A stretch of 64,000 nt of DNA from Solimonas variicoloris DSM 15731. Lineage in GTDB: Bacteria; Pseudomonadota; Gammaproteobacteria; Nevskiales; Nevskiaceae. The stretch is taken from assembly GCF_000382285.1 (NCBI RefSeq), contig NZ_KB907926.1:62001-126000 (forward strand), written 5' to 3'. Under the pieces are notes generated by a model. The model ran no database searches. It had not been told where the DNA came from and saw nothing but the letters and a program-made list of their open reading frames with translations. The translations under genes and the position numbers were made by a program. Positions 17,322 through 26,705 of the stretch are shown piece by piece. The first letter of the stretch is position 1; each line of letters begins with the position of its first letter.

Positions 17322-17942
17322 CTAGGCGGCGTCGCGTTGCGGCCGCGCCAGCAGCTGTTCGAGGTGGGCGCGTACCGCCGGCCATTCGACGTCGACGACG
17401 CTGAACCAGACGCTGTCGCGGACGCGGCCCGACTCGGTGAGCATGTGGCGGCGGAACACGCCTTCCTCGGTCGCACCGATGCGCTTCAGGGCGCGGCGCG
17501 ATTTCTCGTTGAGGCTGTCGGTCTTGAACTCGACGCGCATCAGGCCGAGCGTCTCGAAGGCGTGGCGCAGCAGCAGGTACTTGGCTTCGGTGTTGATCGC
17601 GCTGCGCTGCGCCGACGGCGTCAGCCAGGTCCAGCCGATCTCGGCGCGGCGGTGCGTGGCGTCGATCTGCGCGAGGCGCGTGCTGCCGACCACGGCGCCG
17701 CTCGCGGCATCGATCTGCACGAAGGCCTGCGCGGTGCCGGCCTGCTGCCAGGCCAGCGCCTGCGCGACGAAGCGGCGCATCGCCGCCGGCGTGCCGAAAT
17801 CCTGCGGGAACCAGGTCCAGATCGACGGCGCGGCGCCGGCCGCGGCCAGCGCCTCGACGTGCGCGTCGAGCAGCGGCTCGAGGCGCACGTGATGGCCGGC
17901 CAGCGTGCGCGGCGACAGATCGGGCGGCGCGGCGGCGGCCAT
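17322..17942 (-). CDS. GNAT-family N-acetyltransferase (RimJ/RimL-like)
   Basis: The product is 206 residues. It has a GNAT fold with the Acetyltransf_3 features LEPLLDAHVEAL, GSTRLAQIDATHRRAEIGWTW, NTEAKYLLLRHAFETLG and LNEKSRRALKRIGATEEG. These are typical of ribosomal-protein or amino-acid acetyltransferases that use acetyl-CoA in the cytosol. The substrate is unknown. It is sandwiched between hom (2 bp gap) and thrC (37 bp gap), so it is cotranscribed with threonine synthesis, though nothing in the sequence shows a role in that pathway. Confidence 0.87.
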   Translation of the reverse strand: MAAAAPPDLSPRTLAGHHVRLEPLLDAHVEALAAAGAAPSIWTWFPQDFGTPAAMRRFVAQALAWQQAGTAQAFVQIDAASGAVVGSTRLAQIDATHRRAEIGWTWLTPSAQRSAINTEAKYLLLRHAFETLGLMRVEFKTDSLNEKSRRALKRIGATEEGVFRRHMLTESGRVRDSVWFSVVDVEWPAVRAHLEQLLARPQRDAA

Positions 17943-17944
17943 CG

Positions 17945-19258
17945 TCAGTCGAACTTCTCGACGCGCAGGCAGGCCGCACCTTCGCGCACGAACGGCAGGC
18001 GCAGCATCTCGACCAGCGCGTGATCGAAGCGCTCCTGGCGGACCACCGAGGTGATCAGCGCGACGTGCGCGTCCTCGTTGCCCTGCGGCTCGCGCTGCAG
18101 GATCGCCTCGACGCTGATCTCGTGCGCGGCGAGGATCGCCGTCAGCTTCGACAGCACGCCGGCTTCGTCGGCGACCTTCAGGCGCAGGTAGAACGCGCTG
18201 GCGATCGCCGACATCGGCAGCACCGGCAGCGGCTGCACGGCGTCCGGCTGGAAGGCCAGCGCCGGCACCGCGTGGCTCGGGTCGGCGCCGAGGCCGCGCG
18301 CCAGATCGACGAGGTCGGCGATCACCGCCGACGCCGTCGCGTCGCCGCCGGCGCCGCGCCCGTAGAGTCCGACCTCGCCGACCGCGTTGCCGCGCACCAG
18401 CACCGAATTCAGCACGCCGTCGACCTTGGCCAGCAGCGAGGTCTCCGGCACCAGCGTCGGGTGCACGCGCAGCTCGACGCCGGCATCGCCGCGCTTGGCG
18501 ATGCCGAGCAACTTGATGCGATAGCCGAACACCTGCGCGATCTGGATGTCCTGCGGCGTGACGCGCGTGATGCCCTCGGTCGTCACCGACCCGGCGTCGA
18601 GCGGCATGCCGAAGGCGATGCTGGCGAGGATCGTCAGCTTGTGCGCGGCGTCGAGGCCCTCGATGTCGAAAGTCGGATCGGCCTCGGCGTAGCCGAGCCG
18701 CTGCGCGTCGCGCAGCGCGTCGGCGAAGCTCTGGCCCTTCTCCTGCATCTGCGTCAGGATGTAGTTGCAGGTGCCGTTGATGATGCCGGCGAGGCGCTCG
18801 ATGCGGTTGCCGGCCAGACCTTCGCGGATCGCCTTGATGACCGGGATGCCGCCGGCGACCGCCGCCTCGAAGGCGATGCTGACGCCGCCGCGGCGCGCCG
18901 CGGCGAACACGCGGTTGCCGTCCTCGGCGAGCAGCGCCTTGTTGGCGGTGACGACCGGCTTGCCGCGCCCGACCGCGGCCTCGATCAGCTCGCGCGCCGG
19001 GCTGATGCCGCCGATCAGCTCGACGACGATGTCGACGTCGGCCTCGCGCGCGACCGTCATCGGATCGGTGACAACGCTGACGCCGGACAGATCGCAGTCG
19101 CGCGGCTTGGCCGGATCGCGCGCCGCGGCGTGCGTGACGAGCAGCGGCCGGCCGACGCGCCGCGCGATCTCGGCGGCGTTGTCCTTCAGCAGGCGCAGCA
19201 CGCCCTGGCCGACCGTGCCCAGGCCGATGACGCCGACGCGGATCGGCGCCGCGCTCAT
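17945..19258 (-). CDS. hom: Homoserine dehydrogenase
   Basis: The product is 437 residues from the ATG at 19258, which overlaps the alaC stop (ATGA). It has the NAD(P)-binding GLGTVGQG (12-19), the catalytic domain with [10 protein letters not shown] and [20 protein letters not shown], and a C-terminal ACT domain (about 355-432) expected to bind threonine for feedback inhibition. It reduces aspartate semialdehyde to homoserine, the branch point to threonine and methionine. There is no fused aspartokinase, so this is the monofunctional type. Confidence 0.95.
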   Translation of the reverse strand: MSAAPIRVGVIGLGTVGQGVLRLLKDNAAEIARRVGRPLLVTHAAARDPAKPRDCDLSGVSVVTDPMTVAREADVDIVVELIGGISPARELIEAAVGRGKPVVTANKALLAEDGNRVFAAARRGGVSIAFEAAVAGGIPVIKAIREGLAGNRIERLAGIINGTCNYILTQMQEKGQSFADALRDAQRLGYAEADPTFDIEGLDAAHKLTILASIAFGMPLDAGSVTTEGITRVTPQDIQIAQVFGYRIKLLGIAKRGDAGVELRVHPTLVPETSLLAKVDGVLNSVLVRGNAVGEVGLYGRGAGGDATASAVIADLVDLARGLGADPSHAVPALAFQPDAVQPLPVLPMSAIASAFYLRLKVADEAGVLSKLTAILAAHEISVEAILQREPQGNEDAHVALITSVVRQERFDHALVEMLRLPFVREGAACLRVEKFD

Positions 19259-20487
19259 GCCTTGGCCTCTTTGAGCATCTTCTTGATGCCGCGGATCGCC
19301 TGGCGGGTGCGCTGCTCGTTCTCGATCAGCGCGAAGCGCACGTGCGTGTCGCCGTATTCGCCGAAACCGATGCCCGGCGAGACCGCGACCTTGGCCTCTT
19401 CCATCAGCCGCTTGGAGAACTCCAGCGAACCGAGGTGCTTGAACGGCTCCGGAATCTCGGCCCAGACGAACATCGTCGCCTTGGGCTTGTCGACCTTCCA
19501 GCCGGCGGCGTTGAGGCCGTCGCAGAGCACGTCGCGGCGCACTTCGTACATGTGGCGGATCTCGGCGACGCACTGCTGCGGGCCTTCGAGCGCGGCGATC
19601 GCGGCGACCTGGATCGGCGTGAACATGCCGTAGTCGAGATAGCTCTTGATGCGCGCCAGCGCCGCGACCAGCGTCGGATTGCCGGCCATGAAGCCGACAC
19701 GCCAGCCGGGCATGTTGTAGCTCTTCGACAGCGTGAAGAACTCGACGGCGATGTCCTTGGCGCCCGGCACCTGCAGCACGCTCGGCGCGGTGTAACCGTC
19801 GAACACGATGTCGGCGTAGGCCAGATCGTGGACCAGCCAGATCTCGTGCTCGCGGCAGATCGCGACGACCTTCTCGAAGAACTCGAGCTCGACGCAATGC
19901 GTCGTCGGATTGGCCGGGAAGTTCAGGATCAGCATCTTCGGCGCCGGCCACGATTCCTTGATCGCGCGCTGCAGCTCCTCGAAGAAGTCGACGTCCGGCG
20001 TCATGCGCACGTGGCGCACGTCGGCGCCGGCCAGCACCACGCCGTACGGGTGGATCGGGTAGGCCGGGTTCGGCACCAGCACCACGTCGCCGGGGCCGAG
20101 CGTCGCGAACGCCAGATGCGCGAGGCCTTCCTTGGAGCCGATCGTGGCGATCACCTCGCTGTCCGGGTCGAGGTCGACGTCGTAGCGCGTCTTGTACCAG
20201 CGCGCCATCGCGCGGCGCAGGCGCGGGATGCCCTTGGACACCGAGTAACGGTGCGTGTGCGTGCCGTCCTCGTCGTGCAGCTCGGGCTTGACGTAATCGG
20301 AGTCGGTGCCGCGCACCGAGGCCTCGACCAGCTTGTCGAGGATGTGCTTGGGCGTCGGCTGGTCGGGGTTGCCCATCGAGAAATCGATGACGTCGTCGCC
20401 GCGAGCTCGGGCAGCCTTCTTCAAATCGCCGACGATGTTGAAGACGTAAGGCGGCAAGCGCTGAATGCGCGGGAAGACGGTTTTCAC
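19255..20487 (-). CDS. alaC: Alanine transaminase-like PLP aminotransferase (AlaC family)
   Basis: The product is 410 residues. It is a fold-type I aminotransferase with [26 protein letters not shown]-type start motifs, [12 protein letters not shown] and the PLP lysine in [10 protein letters not shown] (Lys255). The family interconverts pyruvate/glutamate and alanine/2-oxoglutarate, and homologues next to hom are often annotated as alanine or LL-DAP-type transaminases. Compared with E. coli AlaC from memory there is an extra segment of roughly 15 residues at about 60-76, just before [17 protein letters not shown]. It is the first gene of the alaC-hom-GNAT-thrC-recJ run. Confidence 0.9.
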   Translation of the reverse strand: MKTVFPRIQRLPPYVFNIVGDLKKAARARGDDVIDFSMGNPDQPTPKHILDKLVEASVRGTDSDYVKPELHDEDGTHTHRYSVSKGIPRLRRAMARWYKTRYDVDLDPDSEVIATIGSKEGLAHLAFATLGPGDVVLVPNPAYPIHPYGVVLAGADVRHVRMTPDVDFFEELQRAIKESWPAPKMLILNFPANPTTHCVELEFFEKVVAICREHEIWLVHDLAYADIVFDGYTAPSVLQVPGAKDIAVEFFTLSKSYNMPGWRVGFMAGNPTLVAALARIKSYLDYGMFTPIQVAAIAALEGPQQCVAEIRHMYEVRRDVLCDGLNAAGWKVDKPKATMFVWAEIPEPFKHLGSLEFSKRLMEEAKVAVSPGIGFGEYGDTHVRFALIENEQRTRQAIRGIKKMLKEAKA

Positions 20488-20559
20488 GGGATTCCTGGAT
20501 GGATGAAGGGGAACAGCGGGGGTGACGCGCTCCGGACGGAGCCCAAAAACGGGGGCGGT

Positions 20560-20588
20560 ATTAAAACAAGTTGGGGGTTTCCCCGCAA
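20560..20588 (-). promoter_or_regulatory. Candidate promoter for the alaC-hom-thrC operon
   Basis: Reading the minus strand, TTGCGG (20583-20588) is followed after 17 nt by TTTAAT (20560-20565), a good -10 and a partial -35, in the most AT-rich part of the alaC upstream region. The leader to the alaC ATG would be about 65 nt. Confidence 0.4.
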
Positions 20589-20701
20589 GCGAAAAACCGT
20601 CGTCAAACCCTTGTCGGCATTGGATTTGCGCGGCCTGACGGCGGCCTTTTGCCGCCGCCCGCCCAGCACAGCCGGCGCGCCTTCGCCATGATCTGCGTCA
20701 G

Positions 20702-20723
20702 GGGAGGCCCGGTGGGGCCTCCC
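20702..20723. other. Perfect 9-bp GC hairpin between alaC and the desaturase gene
   Basis: GGGAGGCCC and GGGCCTCCC flank a 4-nt loop. It lies about 48 bp upstream of the desaturase ATG in the 283-bp divergent gap. No T-tract follows, so an operator or leader structure is as likely as a terminator. The rest of the gap holds the alaC promoter candidate and nothing else I recognise. Confidence 0.35.
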
Positions 20724-20770
20724 TAGCATCGGGCCGCCCGTCTTTGGGTGTGCACCGACTCCCCCTTCCG

Positions 20771-21859
20771 ATGTCACGTCGTCCCCGCCTCACCCCGTCC
20801 GAGATTCCGCAGCGCCAGGTCATCCGCGGCTGGCTGCAGGAATTCCGCTCGCGCAGCACGCTGCGCGCCCTGCTCCTGAGCGGCTTCGACCTGCTGCTGT
20901 TCGCCGCGCTGCTGGTGGCGATCGTGCGCGTCGAGTCGCCGATCGCCCAGCTGCTGCTCGCCGTCGCCGAAGGCTTCGTCATCGGCCGCCTGTTCATCAT
21001 CGGCCACGATGCCTGCCACCAGGCGCTGACCGACAGCCACCGCCTGAACCGCTGGCTCGGCCGACTCGTGTTCCTGCCGTCGCTGACCCCTTACAGCCTC
21101 TGGGAGGTCGGCCACAACGTCGTCCACCACGGCTACACCAACCTCAAGGGCTTCGACTTCGTCTGGGCGCCGCTGACGCCGGCGGAGTACCGCGCGCTGC
21201 CGCGCTGGCGCCGCCGGCTCGAACGCCTGTACCGCAGCGGCTGGGCGCCGGGCCTTTACTACCTGATCGAGATCTGGTGGCTGCGCATGATGTTCCCGAG
21301 CCAGCGCTACATGAAGGCGCGGCGCCCGGCCTTCCTCTGGGACAACCTGCTGGTCAGCGCCGCGGCGCTGCTGTGGATCGGCGGCCTCGTGCTCGCCGCG
21401 CAGGCCACCGGCCAGGCGGCCTGGTGGCTGGTGCTGGTCGGCTTCGTCGTACCGTTCCTCGCCTGGAATATGCTGGTCGGCTTCGTCGTCTACGTGCACC
21501 ACACGCATCCGCGCATCCGCTGGTACGCCGACAAGGAGAACTGGGCGAAGTCGGTGCCGTTCGTGTCGACCACGGTGCACCTGCGCCTGCCGTTCGGCCT
21601 CGGCGCCGCGCTGCACCAGATCCTCGAGCACACCGCGCACCACGTCGACATGGGCATCCCGCTGTACGGCCTGCCGGAGGCGCAACGCCGCCTCGAAGCG
21701 GCACTGCCCGAGCACATCGTCGTGCAGGATTTCTCGTGGCGCTGGTACTTCGACACCGCGCGCCGCTGCGCGCTGTTCGACCTGGAGCAGAACCGCTGGA
21801 CCGACTTCGCCGGCCGCCCCAGCGAAGCGGCGGTCCCGGCGCCGGCTACGGCGCCCTGA
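20771..21859 (+). CDS. Membrane fatty acid desaturase
   Basis: The product is 362 residues from the ATG at 20771. Three histidine clusters that bind the di-iron centre are present: GHDACHQ (about residue 79), GHNVVHHGYTN (about 116) and EHTAHHVD (about 294). They are separated by paired transmembrane helices as in acyl-lipid/acyl-CoA desaturases. The enzyme would introduce a double bond into membrane acyl chains at the inner membrane, using O2 and an electron donor. No ferredoxin or reductase gene is adjacent. No clear Shine-Dalgarno precedes the ATG; TTG or GTG codons slightly upstream are alternatives. The 3' end overlaps the convergent nlpD-like gene by 14 bp. Confidence 0.9.
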   Translation: MSRRPRLTPSEIPQRQVIRGWLQEFRSRSTLRALLLSGFDLLLFAALLVAIVRVESPIAQLLLAVAEGFVIGRLFIIGHDACHQALTDSHRLNRWLGRLVFLPSLTPYSLWEVGHNVVHHGYTNLKGFDFVWAPLTPAEYRALPRWRRRLERLYRSGWAPGLYYLIEIWWLRMMFPSQRYMKARRPAFLWDNLLVSAAALLWIGGLVLAAQATGQAAWWLVLVGFVVPFLAWNMLVGFVVYVHHTHPRIRWYADKENWAKSVPFVSTTVHLRLPFGLGAALHQILEHTAHHVDMGIPLYGLPEAQRRLEAALPEHIVVQDFSWRWYFDTARRCALFDLEQNRWTDFAGRPSEAAVPAPATAP

Positions 21860-22691
21860 CCTTGGCCGGCAGTTTCTGCGCGGGGCTGATCGGCTGGCCC
21901 TTCTCGCGGATCTCGAAGTGCAGCAGCGGCTTGTTCTCCGGGCCGAGGCCCATTTCGGCGATCGGCTGGCCGGCGGTGACGATGTCGCCTTCCTTGACGT
22001 AGCGCGTGCGGTTGTAGCCGTAGGCGGACAGGTAGACGTCGTCGTGCTTGATGATGACGAGCTCGCCGTAGCCCTTCAGCGCGTTGCCGCTGTAGACGAC
22101 GCGGCCGGGCGCGGCGGCGAGTACCGGCTGGCCGACGAAGCCGCTGAAGTCGACGCCCTTGCTGCCCTGCTGGCCGAAGCCGCGCACGACCGCCGCGCCG
22201 TCGACCGGCCAGCCCCAGCTGTAGGCCCCGACCTGATCGACCGGCTTCGGCGGCGGCGGGGGCGGCGGCGCGACGACCGGCGGCGGCGTATCGGCGGTGA
22301 CCGCCTGGGCGCCGGCGGTGCTGGCGTCCTCGATCGGCCGCGACTGCATCTGGTCGGTCTGGAAGCGCTGCTGCGGCCGCACCGCGGCGACCGCCGGGCC
22401 GCGCGGCGGCCGCAGGCGCAGGATCTGGCCGGGGCGGATCAGGTAGTCGGCGCCGATATCGTTCCAGCGCGCCAGATCGCGATAGTCGAGACTGTTGCGA
22501 AAGGCGATGCCGAACACGGTGTCACCGCGCTGCACGACGTATTCCTGCGGACCGGGCATGCGCTCCGGCACCACTGGCCCGACGTCGCGCTTCTTCTTGC
22601 CGTCCTCCCACGAGGACCAGCCGGCGCAGCCCTGCAGCAGCAGCACGGCGAGCAGCGGGCCGGCACAGCGGATCTTGGCGAAATGGCTCAT
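21846..22691 (-). CDS. nlpD: NlpD-like LysM/M23 (LytM) lipoprotein, catalytically degenerate
   Basis: The product is 281 residues. The lipoprotein signal ends LLLQGC (Cys22), a LysM peptidoglycan-binding domain spans about 49-93, a proline-rich linker (PPPPPPPKP) follows, and a LytM domain forms the C-terminus. Zinc-ligand positions are replaced: SKGVDFSG where active enzymes have an HxxxD motif, SAYGYN for SAYAHN, and LLHFEIR with only one histidine. As with E. coli NlpD, this points to an activator of the amidase AmiC in daughter-cell separation rather than a peptidase. It follows DedA by 26 bp in the surE-pcm-DedA-nlpD order. rpoS, which commonly follows, is absent. Confidence 0.88.
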   Translation of the reverse strand: MSHFAKIRCAGPLLAVLLLQGCAGWSSWEDGKKKRDVGPVVPERMPGPQEYVVQRGDTVFGIAFRNSLDYRDLARWNDIGADYLIRPGQILRLRPPRGPAVAAVRPQQRFQTDQMQSRPIEDASTAGAQAVTADTPPPVVAPPPPPPPKPVDQVGAYSWGWPVDGAAVVRGFGQQGSKGVDFSGFVGQPVLAAAPGRVVYSGNALKGYGELVIIKHDDVYLSAYGYNRTRYVKEGDIVTAGQPIAEMGLGPENKPLLHFEIREKGQPISPAQKLPAKVRAP

Positions 22692-22717
22692 GCAGGCGGT
22701 CCGTGGTCGGCCGGACG

Positions 22718-23326
22718 CTAGCGCCCGGCGGTGGTCTTGCGGCCCTTCAGCAGGAATCTCAGCACAAAAACGGCGCACAGCAAAAGGGCGGCGATGCCGA
22801 TCTCGTTCGAATAATGCCGCATCGCCTGCGCCGCCGACTCGCCGAACCAGTAGCCGACGCCGACCAGCACCGTGCACCACAGCGTCGCGCCGATCGCGGT
22901 GGCGAGCATGAACGGCGCCAGCGGCATGCCGAACACGCCCGGGGGCAGCGAGATCAGATGGCGGATCACCGGAATGAAGCGGCCGACGAAAGTGGCCCAC
23001 ACGGCATTGCGCAGGAACAGGCGCTCGGCCTCGTGGTACTTGCGTTCGTCGATCAGGAACCAGCGGCCGTAGCGCAACAGGAACGCGCGCCCGGCGTAGC
23101 GGCCGAGCGCGTAGTTGACGCTGGCGCCGAGCAGCGAACCGGCGCCGCCGGACAGCGCCGCGAGCGCCGGATCGAGCTCGCCGCGCCGGGCCAGATAACC
23201 GGCCGGAATCATCACCAGCTCCGACGGCACCGGGAACAGGCTCGACTCCAGCGCCATCAGGAAGAAAATCTCGACGTACCCCAGGTGGGCGACGTACTGC
23301 TCGATCCAAGCGGTGAAGACATGCAT
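22718..23326 (-). CDS. DedA/SNARE-associated (VTT domain) inner-membrane protein
   Basis: The product is 202 residues. The DedA core is clear: ESSLFPVPSELVMIPAGYLA, a glycine-rich segment GAGSLLGASVNYALGRYAG, then FVGRFIPVIRHLISLPPGVFGM, the conserved re-entrant region, and several helices. DedA proteins are membrane proteins implicated in lipid-carrier (undecaprenyl phosphate) or phospholipid flipping and in proton-motive-force maintenance. It lies 142 bp after pcm and 26 bp before nlpD, on the same strand. Confidence 0.9.
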   Translation of the reverse strand: MHVFTAWIEQYVAHLGYVEIFFLMALESSLFPVPSELVMIPAGYLARRGELDPALAALSGGAGSLLGASVNYALGRYAGRAFLLRYGRWFLIDERKYHEAERLFLRNAVWATFVGRFIPVIRHLISLPPGVFGMPLAPFMLATAIGATLWCTVLVGVGYWFGESAAQAMRHYSNEIGIAALLLCAVFVLRFLLKGRKTTAGR

Positions 23327-23468
23327 GCGTAACGGTTCCTCCGTGAACCTAGTCCCGTGCCCCGGCGACCTCGAGACCTGAAACAGCGTCCTTGCGCGCG
23401 TGCCGGCACGGCTGCCGCGCCGGCGATGCCGCCCGCCGCATTGGGCGCCGCCGCATTGCCGACACGGC

Positions 23469-24140
23469 CTAGACCTTGCCCGACAGCAGCGGCACGAAAC
23501 TGACCCAGCCCAGATCCTGCTCGCGGAACGTCGGGCCGCGGCGTTCGACGAGCTTGAGCGTCTGCCGCCCCTGCGGGCCGACCGGGATCACCAGGCGACC
23601 GCCGGGCGCAAGCTGCTCGAGCAGTGCCGGCGGCACGCGCTCGGCGCCGGCGGTGACGAGGATGCCGTCGTACGGCGCGTACGGCAGCCAGCCGTTCATG
23701 CCGTCGGCATAGCCGAAGTGCACATTGCGGCAGCCGAGCGCCGCGAGCCGCGTGCGCGCCTGCTCCGACAGCGCCTTGATGCGCTCGACCGTGAACAGCG
23801 TGCCGACCAGTTCGGCGAGCACCGCAGTCTGGTAGCCGCTGCCGGTGCCGACCTCGAGCACGCGCTCGAGCGGCCGCCGTCCCTGCGTCAGCGCCTGCGT
23901 CATGTAGGCGACCACGACCGGCTGCGAGATCGTCTGCGCATGGCCGATCGGCAGCGCGTTGTTTTCGTAGGCGCGGTTCTTCAGCGCGTCGTCGACGAAC
24001 TGCTCGCGCGGCACCTTGGCGACGGCGGCCAGCACCGCCGGCTCCTGCACGCCGGCGGCGCGGATTTCGTCGAGCAGGCGCGTGCGCGCGCTGGCGATCG
24101 CGCCGACCACCGGCCGCGGCGTCTGCGCGCGCGGCGTCAC
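23469..24140 (-). CDS. pcm: Protein-L-isoaspartate O-methyltransferase
   Basis: The product is 223 residues, with the SAM-binding motif [18 protein letters not shown], the PCMT signature region [23 protein letters not shown] and the C-terminal [20 protein letters not shown]. It methylates isoaspartyl residues in damaged proteins using S-adenosylmethionine, starting their repair. The start overlaps the surE stop by 4 bp, so the two are translationally coupled. Confidence 0.95.
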   Translation of the reverse strand: MTPRAQTPRPVVGAIASARTRLLDEIRAAGVQEPAVLAAVAKVPREQFVDDALKNRAYENNALPIGHAQTISQPVVVAYMTQALTQGRRPLERVLEVGTGSGYQTAVLAELVGTLFTVERIKALSEQARTRLAALGCRNVHFGYADGMNGWLPYAPYDGILVTAGAERVPPALLEQLAPGGRLVIPVGPQGRQTLKLVERRGPTFREQDLGWVSFVPLLSGKV

Positions 24141-24883
24141 AGCGTGCTCGCCCAGCGGCCGACGCGTTCGAGCATGCTGTGCCGCGTCAGATCGACGAGC
24201 AGCGGCGTGATCGACACGCGGCCGCTGGCGACCGCGTTGAAGTCGGTACCCGGCCCGCAGTCCGCCTCGGCGCCGGCCGCGCCGATCCAGTAGATCGTGC
24301 GGCCGCGCGGATCGCGCGACTTCAGCACTTCCTCGGCGCGGTGGCGGTTGCCGGCGCGCGTCACCTCGAAACCCTGCAGCGCCTCGAACGGCCGGTCCGG
24401 CACGTTGACGTTGAGGATGGTGTCACCGGGCAGCGGGTCGCGCTCGATCTGTTCGAGCAGGCGCAGCACGACGCGCGCGGCGGCCTCGTAATGCTCGGGC
24501 GAATGCGAGACGTTCGATACCGCGATCGCCGAATAACCGAGATGGCGGCCTTCCATCGCCGCGGCGACGGTGCCCGAGTACAGGGTGTCGTCGCCGAGGT
24601 TGGCACCGGCGTTGATGCCGGAAACGACGATGTCCGGCTTGAAATCGAGCAGGCCGTTGAGCGCCAGGTGCACGCAGTCGGTCGGCGTGCCGTCGACGCA
24701 GATCGTGCCGTCATCGTGGCGCAGCGCGCGCAGCGGATTGAGCACCGTCAGCGAATTGCTGGCGCCGCTGCGGTTGCGGTCGGGCGCGACGACCTGGACC
24801 TCGTGGCGGGTCCGCAGCTGCTCGCGCAGGCACACTAGGCCCGGCGCGTGGCAGCCGTCATCGTTCGAAAGCAGGATTTTCAT
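24137..24883 (-). CDS. surE: 5'/3'-nucleotidase SurE
   Basis: The product is 248 residues beginning [15 protein letters not shown], with the metal-binding Asp pair and the hallmark [19 protein letters not shown]. SurE dephosphorylates 5'- and 3'-nucleoside monophosphates and short polyphosphate and is tied to stationary-phase survival. The first gene of surE-pcm-DedA-nlpD, it is divergent from the Smr gene with a 74-bp gap. truD, which often precedes surE in gammaproteobacteria, is missing. Confidence 0.95.
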   Translation of the reverse strand: MKILLSNDDGCHAPGLVCLREQLRTRHEVQVVAPDRNRSGASNSLTVLNPLRALRHDDGTICVDGTPTDCVHLALNGLLDFKPDIVVSGINAGANLGDDTLYSGTVAAAMEGRHLGYSAIAVSNVSHSPEHYEAAARVVLRLLEQIERDPLPGDTILNVNVPDRPFEALQGFEVTRAGNRHRAEEVLKSRDPRGRTIYWIGAAGAEADCGPGTDFNAVASGRVSITPLLVDLTRHSMLERVGRWASTL

Positions 24884-24957
24884 GGGGCGTAGCAGATGGT
24901 CAGCGACAGTTTAGCGGATATGATCTGGCGACCACGGCCCGCCTTCGTGACCAAACC

Positions 24958-25506
24958 GTGACCGACGACGCCGCTGACGCCCCTGCCGACGATGCCGCGC
25001 TGTTCCGCCTGGCGATGCAAGGCGTGCGCCTGCAGCCGCCGTCGTCGCGCGTGTCCGCTCGCGCCGATGCGCCGGCGCCGGTGCCGCAGCCGCGCCAGCG
25101 CCACGCCGACGAACTCGACGTGCTGCGCTCGCTGCTGGATACCGAGCCGGACGAGATCGAGAGCGGCGACACCCTGCTCTACCGCGCGCCCGGCGTGCAG
25201 GACGCGGTGATGCGCCGCCTGCGCCGCGGCCATTACCGGATCGAGACGGAGCTCGACCTGCACGGCCTCAACCGCGATCGCGCCAAGCTCGCCGTCGCGC
25301 AGTTCCTTGCCCGCTGCCATCACCGCGACCAGCGCTGCGTGCGCATCATCCACGGCAAGGGCAACGGCTCGCCGAACAGCGGCCCGGTCATCAAGGCCCT
25401 GCTCGGCAGCTGGCTGCGCCGCCGCAAGGACGTGCTCGCCTACTGCTCGGCGCGCGCCGTCGACGGCGGCACCGGCGCGGTCTACGTCCTTCTGCGCGCG
25501 CTGTAG
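24958..25506 (+). CDS. Smr-domain protein (SmrA/B-like)
   Basis: The product is 182 residues from a GTG at 24958. The C-terminal Smr domain (about 96-182) has ELDLHGLNRDRAK, then RIIHGKGNGSPNSGPVIK, then the closing GGTGAVYVLLR, matching MutS2-derived small MutS-related nucleases such as SmrB, which cleaves mRNA at collided ribosomes. The N-terminal half is charged and low in structure. Its stop is 11 bp from the convergent TetR gene. Confidence 0.88.
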   Translation: MTDDAADAPADDAALFRLAMQGVRLQPPSSRVSARADAPAPVPQPRQRHADELDVLRSLLDTEPDEIESGDTLLYRAPGVQDAVMRRLRRGHYRIETELDLHGLNRDRAKLAVAQFLARCHHRDQRCVRIIHGKGNGSPNSGPVIKALLGSWLRRRKDVLAYCSARAVDGGTGAVYVLLRAL

Positions 25507-25517
25507 CGCGCACCGGC

Positions 25518-26153
25518 TCAGGGCAGCGGGCCGATCTGCGGCTTGCGGCCGGTGAGCTCGAGTTCGAGCTGGCCGAGCAGCTGCCGGAAACGTTGCGCGC
25601 CGGCGAGGCGGGCGATCTGCAGGCCACCCTGCAGCGCGGCGCCGACTTCGACCGCCTTGTCGTAGGCGTCGCCCTGAAAACGCAGCTTGCCCTCGCGCCG
25701 TCCCTCTTCCAGGGTCAGCACCAGCCACGCGTAGATCTCGCGCATCAGCAGGCGCGCCTCGACCCGCATCGTGTCGGACAACGTGCCGAACTCGGCACCG
25801 AGCACGCCGCCCGGACACAGGCGCCCCTCGTCGGATTCGAGATGCTCGAGGTAGGTGCGGAAGTAGGCCTGCAGGCGCGTCCAGGCGTCGGCGTCGAACT
25901 CCAGCTCGCGCACCCAGTTCTGAAAGCTCTCGCGATAGCGACGCACCAGCGCGACGCCGAGATCGTCCTTGGCCGGAAAGTGGTAATGGATCGCCGCCGT
26001 GCGCAGACCGAGCTGCGTGGCGATGTGCTGGTAGCTGAACCCGTTGAAGCCGCGCCGCTGCATCAACTGCTCGGCACAGCTCAGGATCGCCGAGCGGGTA
26101 TCGGGCTGGCCGCGCGGCCTGCGGCGCGGCTTGCTGTTTGCGGCTTGCAACAT
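25518..26153 (-). CDS. TetR/AcrR-family transcriptional regulator
   Basis: The product is 211 residues from the ATG at 26153, after a basic N-terminus (SKPRRRPRGQPDTR). The TetR helix-turn-helix is at about 18-65 (AILSCAEQLMQRRGFNGFSY ... LRTAAIHYHFPAKDDLG). The C-terminal ligand domain, with CPGGVLGAEF, resembles the AcrR/TetR_C_33 type. The target is unknown. It follows ispF on the same strand by 62 bp, a position that truD fills in related genomes, and no transporter or enzyme typical of TetR targets is adjacent. Confidence 0.85.
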   Translation of the reverse strand: MLQAANSKPRRRPRGQPDTRSAILSCAEQLMQRRGFNGFSYQHIATQLGLRTAAIHYHFPAKDDLGVALVRRYRESFQNWVRELEFDADAWTRLQAYFRTYLEHLESDEGRLCPGGVLGAEFGTLSDTMRVEARLLMREIYAWLVLTLEEGRREGKLRFQGDAYDKAVEVGAALQGGLQIARLAGAQRFRQLLGQLELELTGRKPQIGPLP

Positions 26154-26215
26154 GGGCTCAGTGTAGGACTGCGCTGAAAGCGTCGGCAAGCAGGCGCGGG
26201 GCCTGCGCGCAGAAT

Positions 26216-26695
26216 CTAGGCACCTTGCAGCAGCACGACGGCATGCGCGGCGAGGCCTTGCTTGTGGCCGATCGCGTCCATGCCTTCGTTGGTCGTCGCC
26301 TTGACGTTGACGCAGCCGACGTCGACGCCGAGTCCGGCGGCGAGCTGTTCGCGCATCGCTTCGGTATGGGCCGACACGCGCGGCGCTTGCGCGATCAGGC
26401 TCACGTCGGCGTTGACGACCGCGTAACCGGCGGCGCGCACGCGACGCATCACCTCTTCCAACAGCTTGCGGCTGTCGATGCCTTTGAACTGCGGATCGCT
26501 GTCGGGAAACAGCTTGCCGATGTCGCCGCCGGCGATCGCGCCGAGCAGCGCGTCGCACAGCGCGTGGATGATGGCGTCGCCGTCGGAATGCGCGATGACG
26601 CGGTACGCGCACGGAATGAACACGCCGCCCAGATGCACGCCCTCGCCCGCTTCGAGGCGATGCGTGTCGTAACCGTGACCGATGCGCAGCTTCAT
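26216..26695 (-). CDS. ispF: 2-C-methyl-D-erythritol 2,4-cyclodiphosphate synthase
   Basis: The product is 159 residues, the typical length. It starts MKLRIGHGYDTHRLEAGE with the metal ligands Asp8 and His10, then HSDGDAIIHALCDALLGA and GDIGKLFPDSDPQFKGIDS. It cyclises CDP-ME-2-phosphate in the MEP isoprenoid pathway. It follows ispD by 10 bp; dxr of the same pathway lies about 20 kb away in this window. Confidence 0.96.
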   Translation of the reverse strand: MKLRIGHGYDTHRLEAGEGVHLGGVFIPCAYRVIAHSDGDAIIHALCDALLGAIAGGDIGKLFPDSDPQFKGIDSRKLLEEVMRRVRAAGYAVVNADVSLIAQAPRVSAHTEAMREQLAAGLGVDVGCVNVKATTNEGMDAIGHKQGLAAHAVVLLQGA

Positions 26696-26705
26696 CGTCG
26701 ATGCC

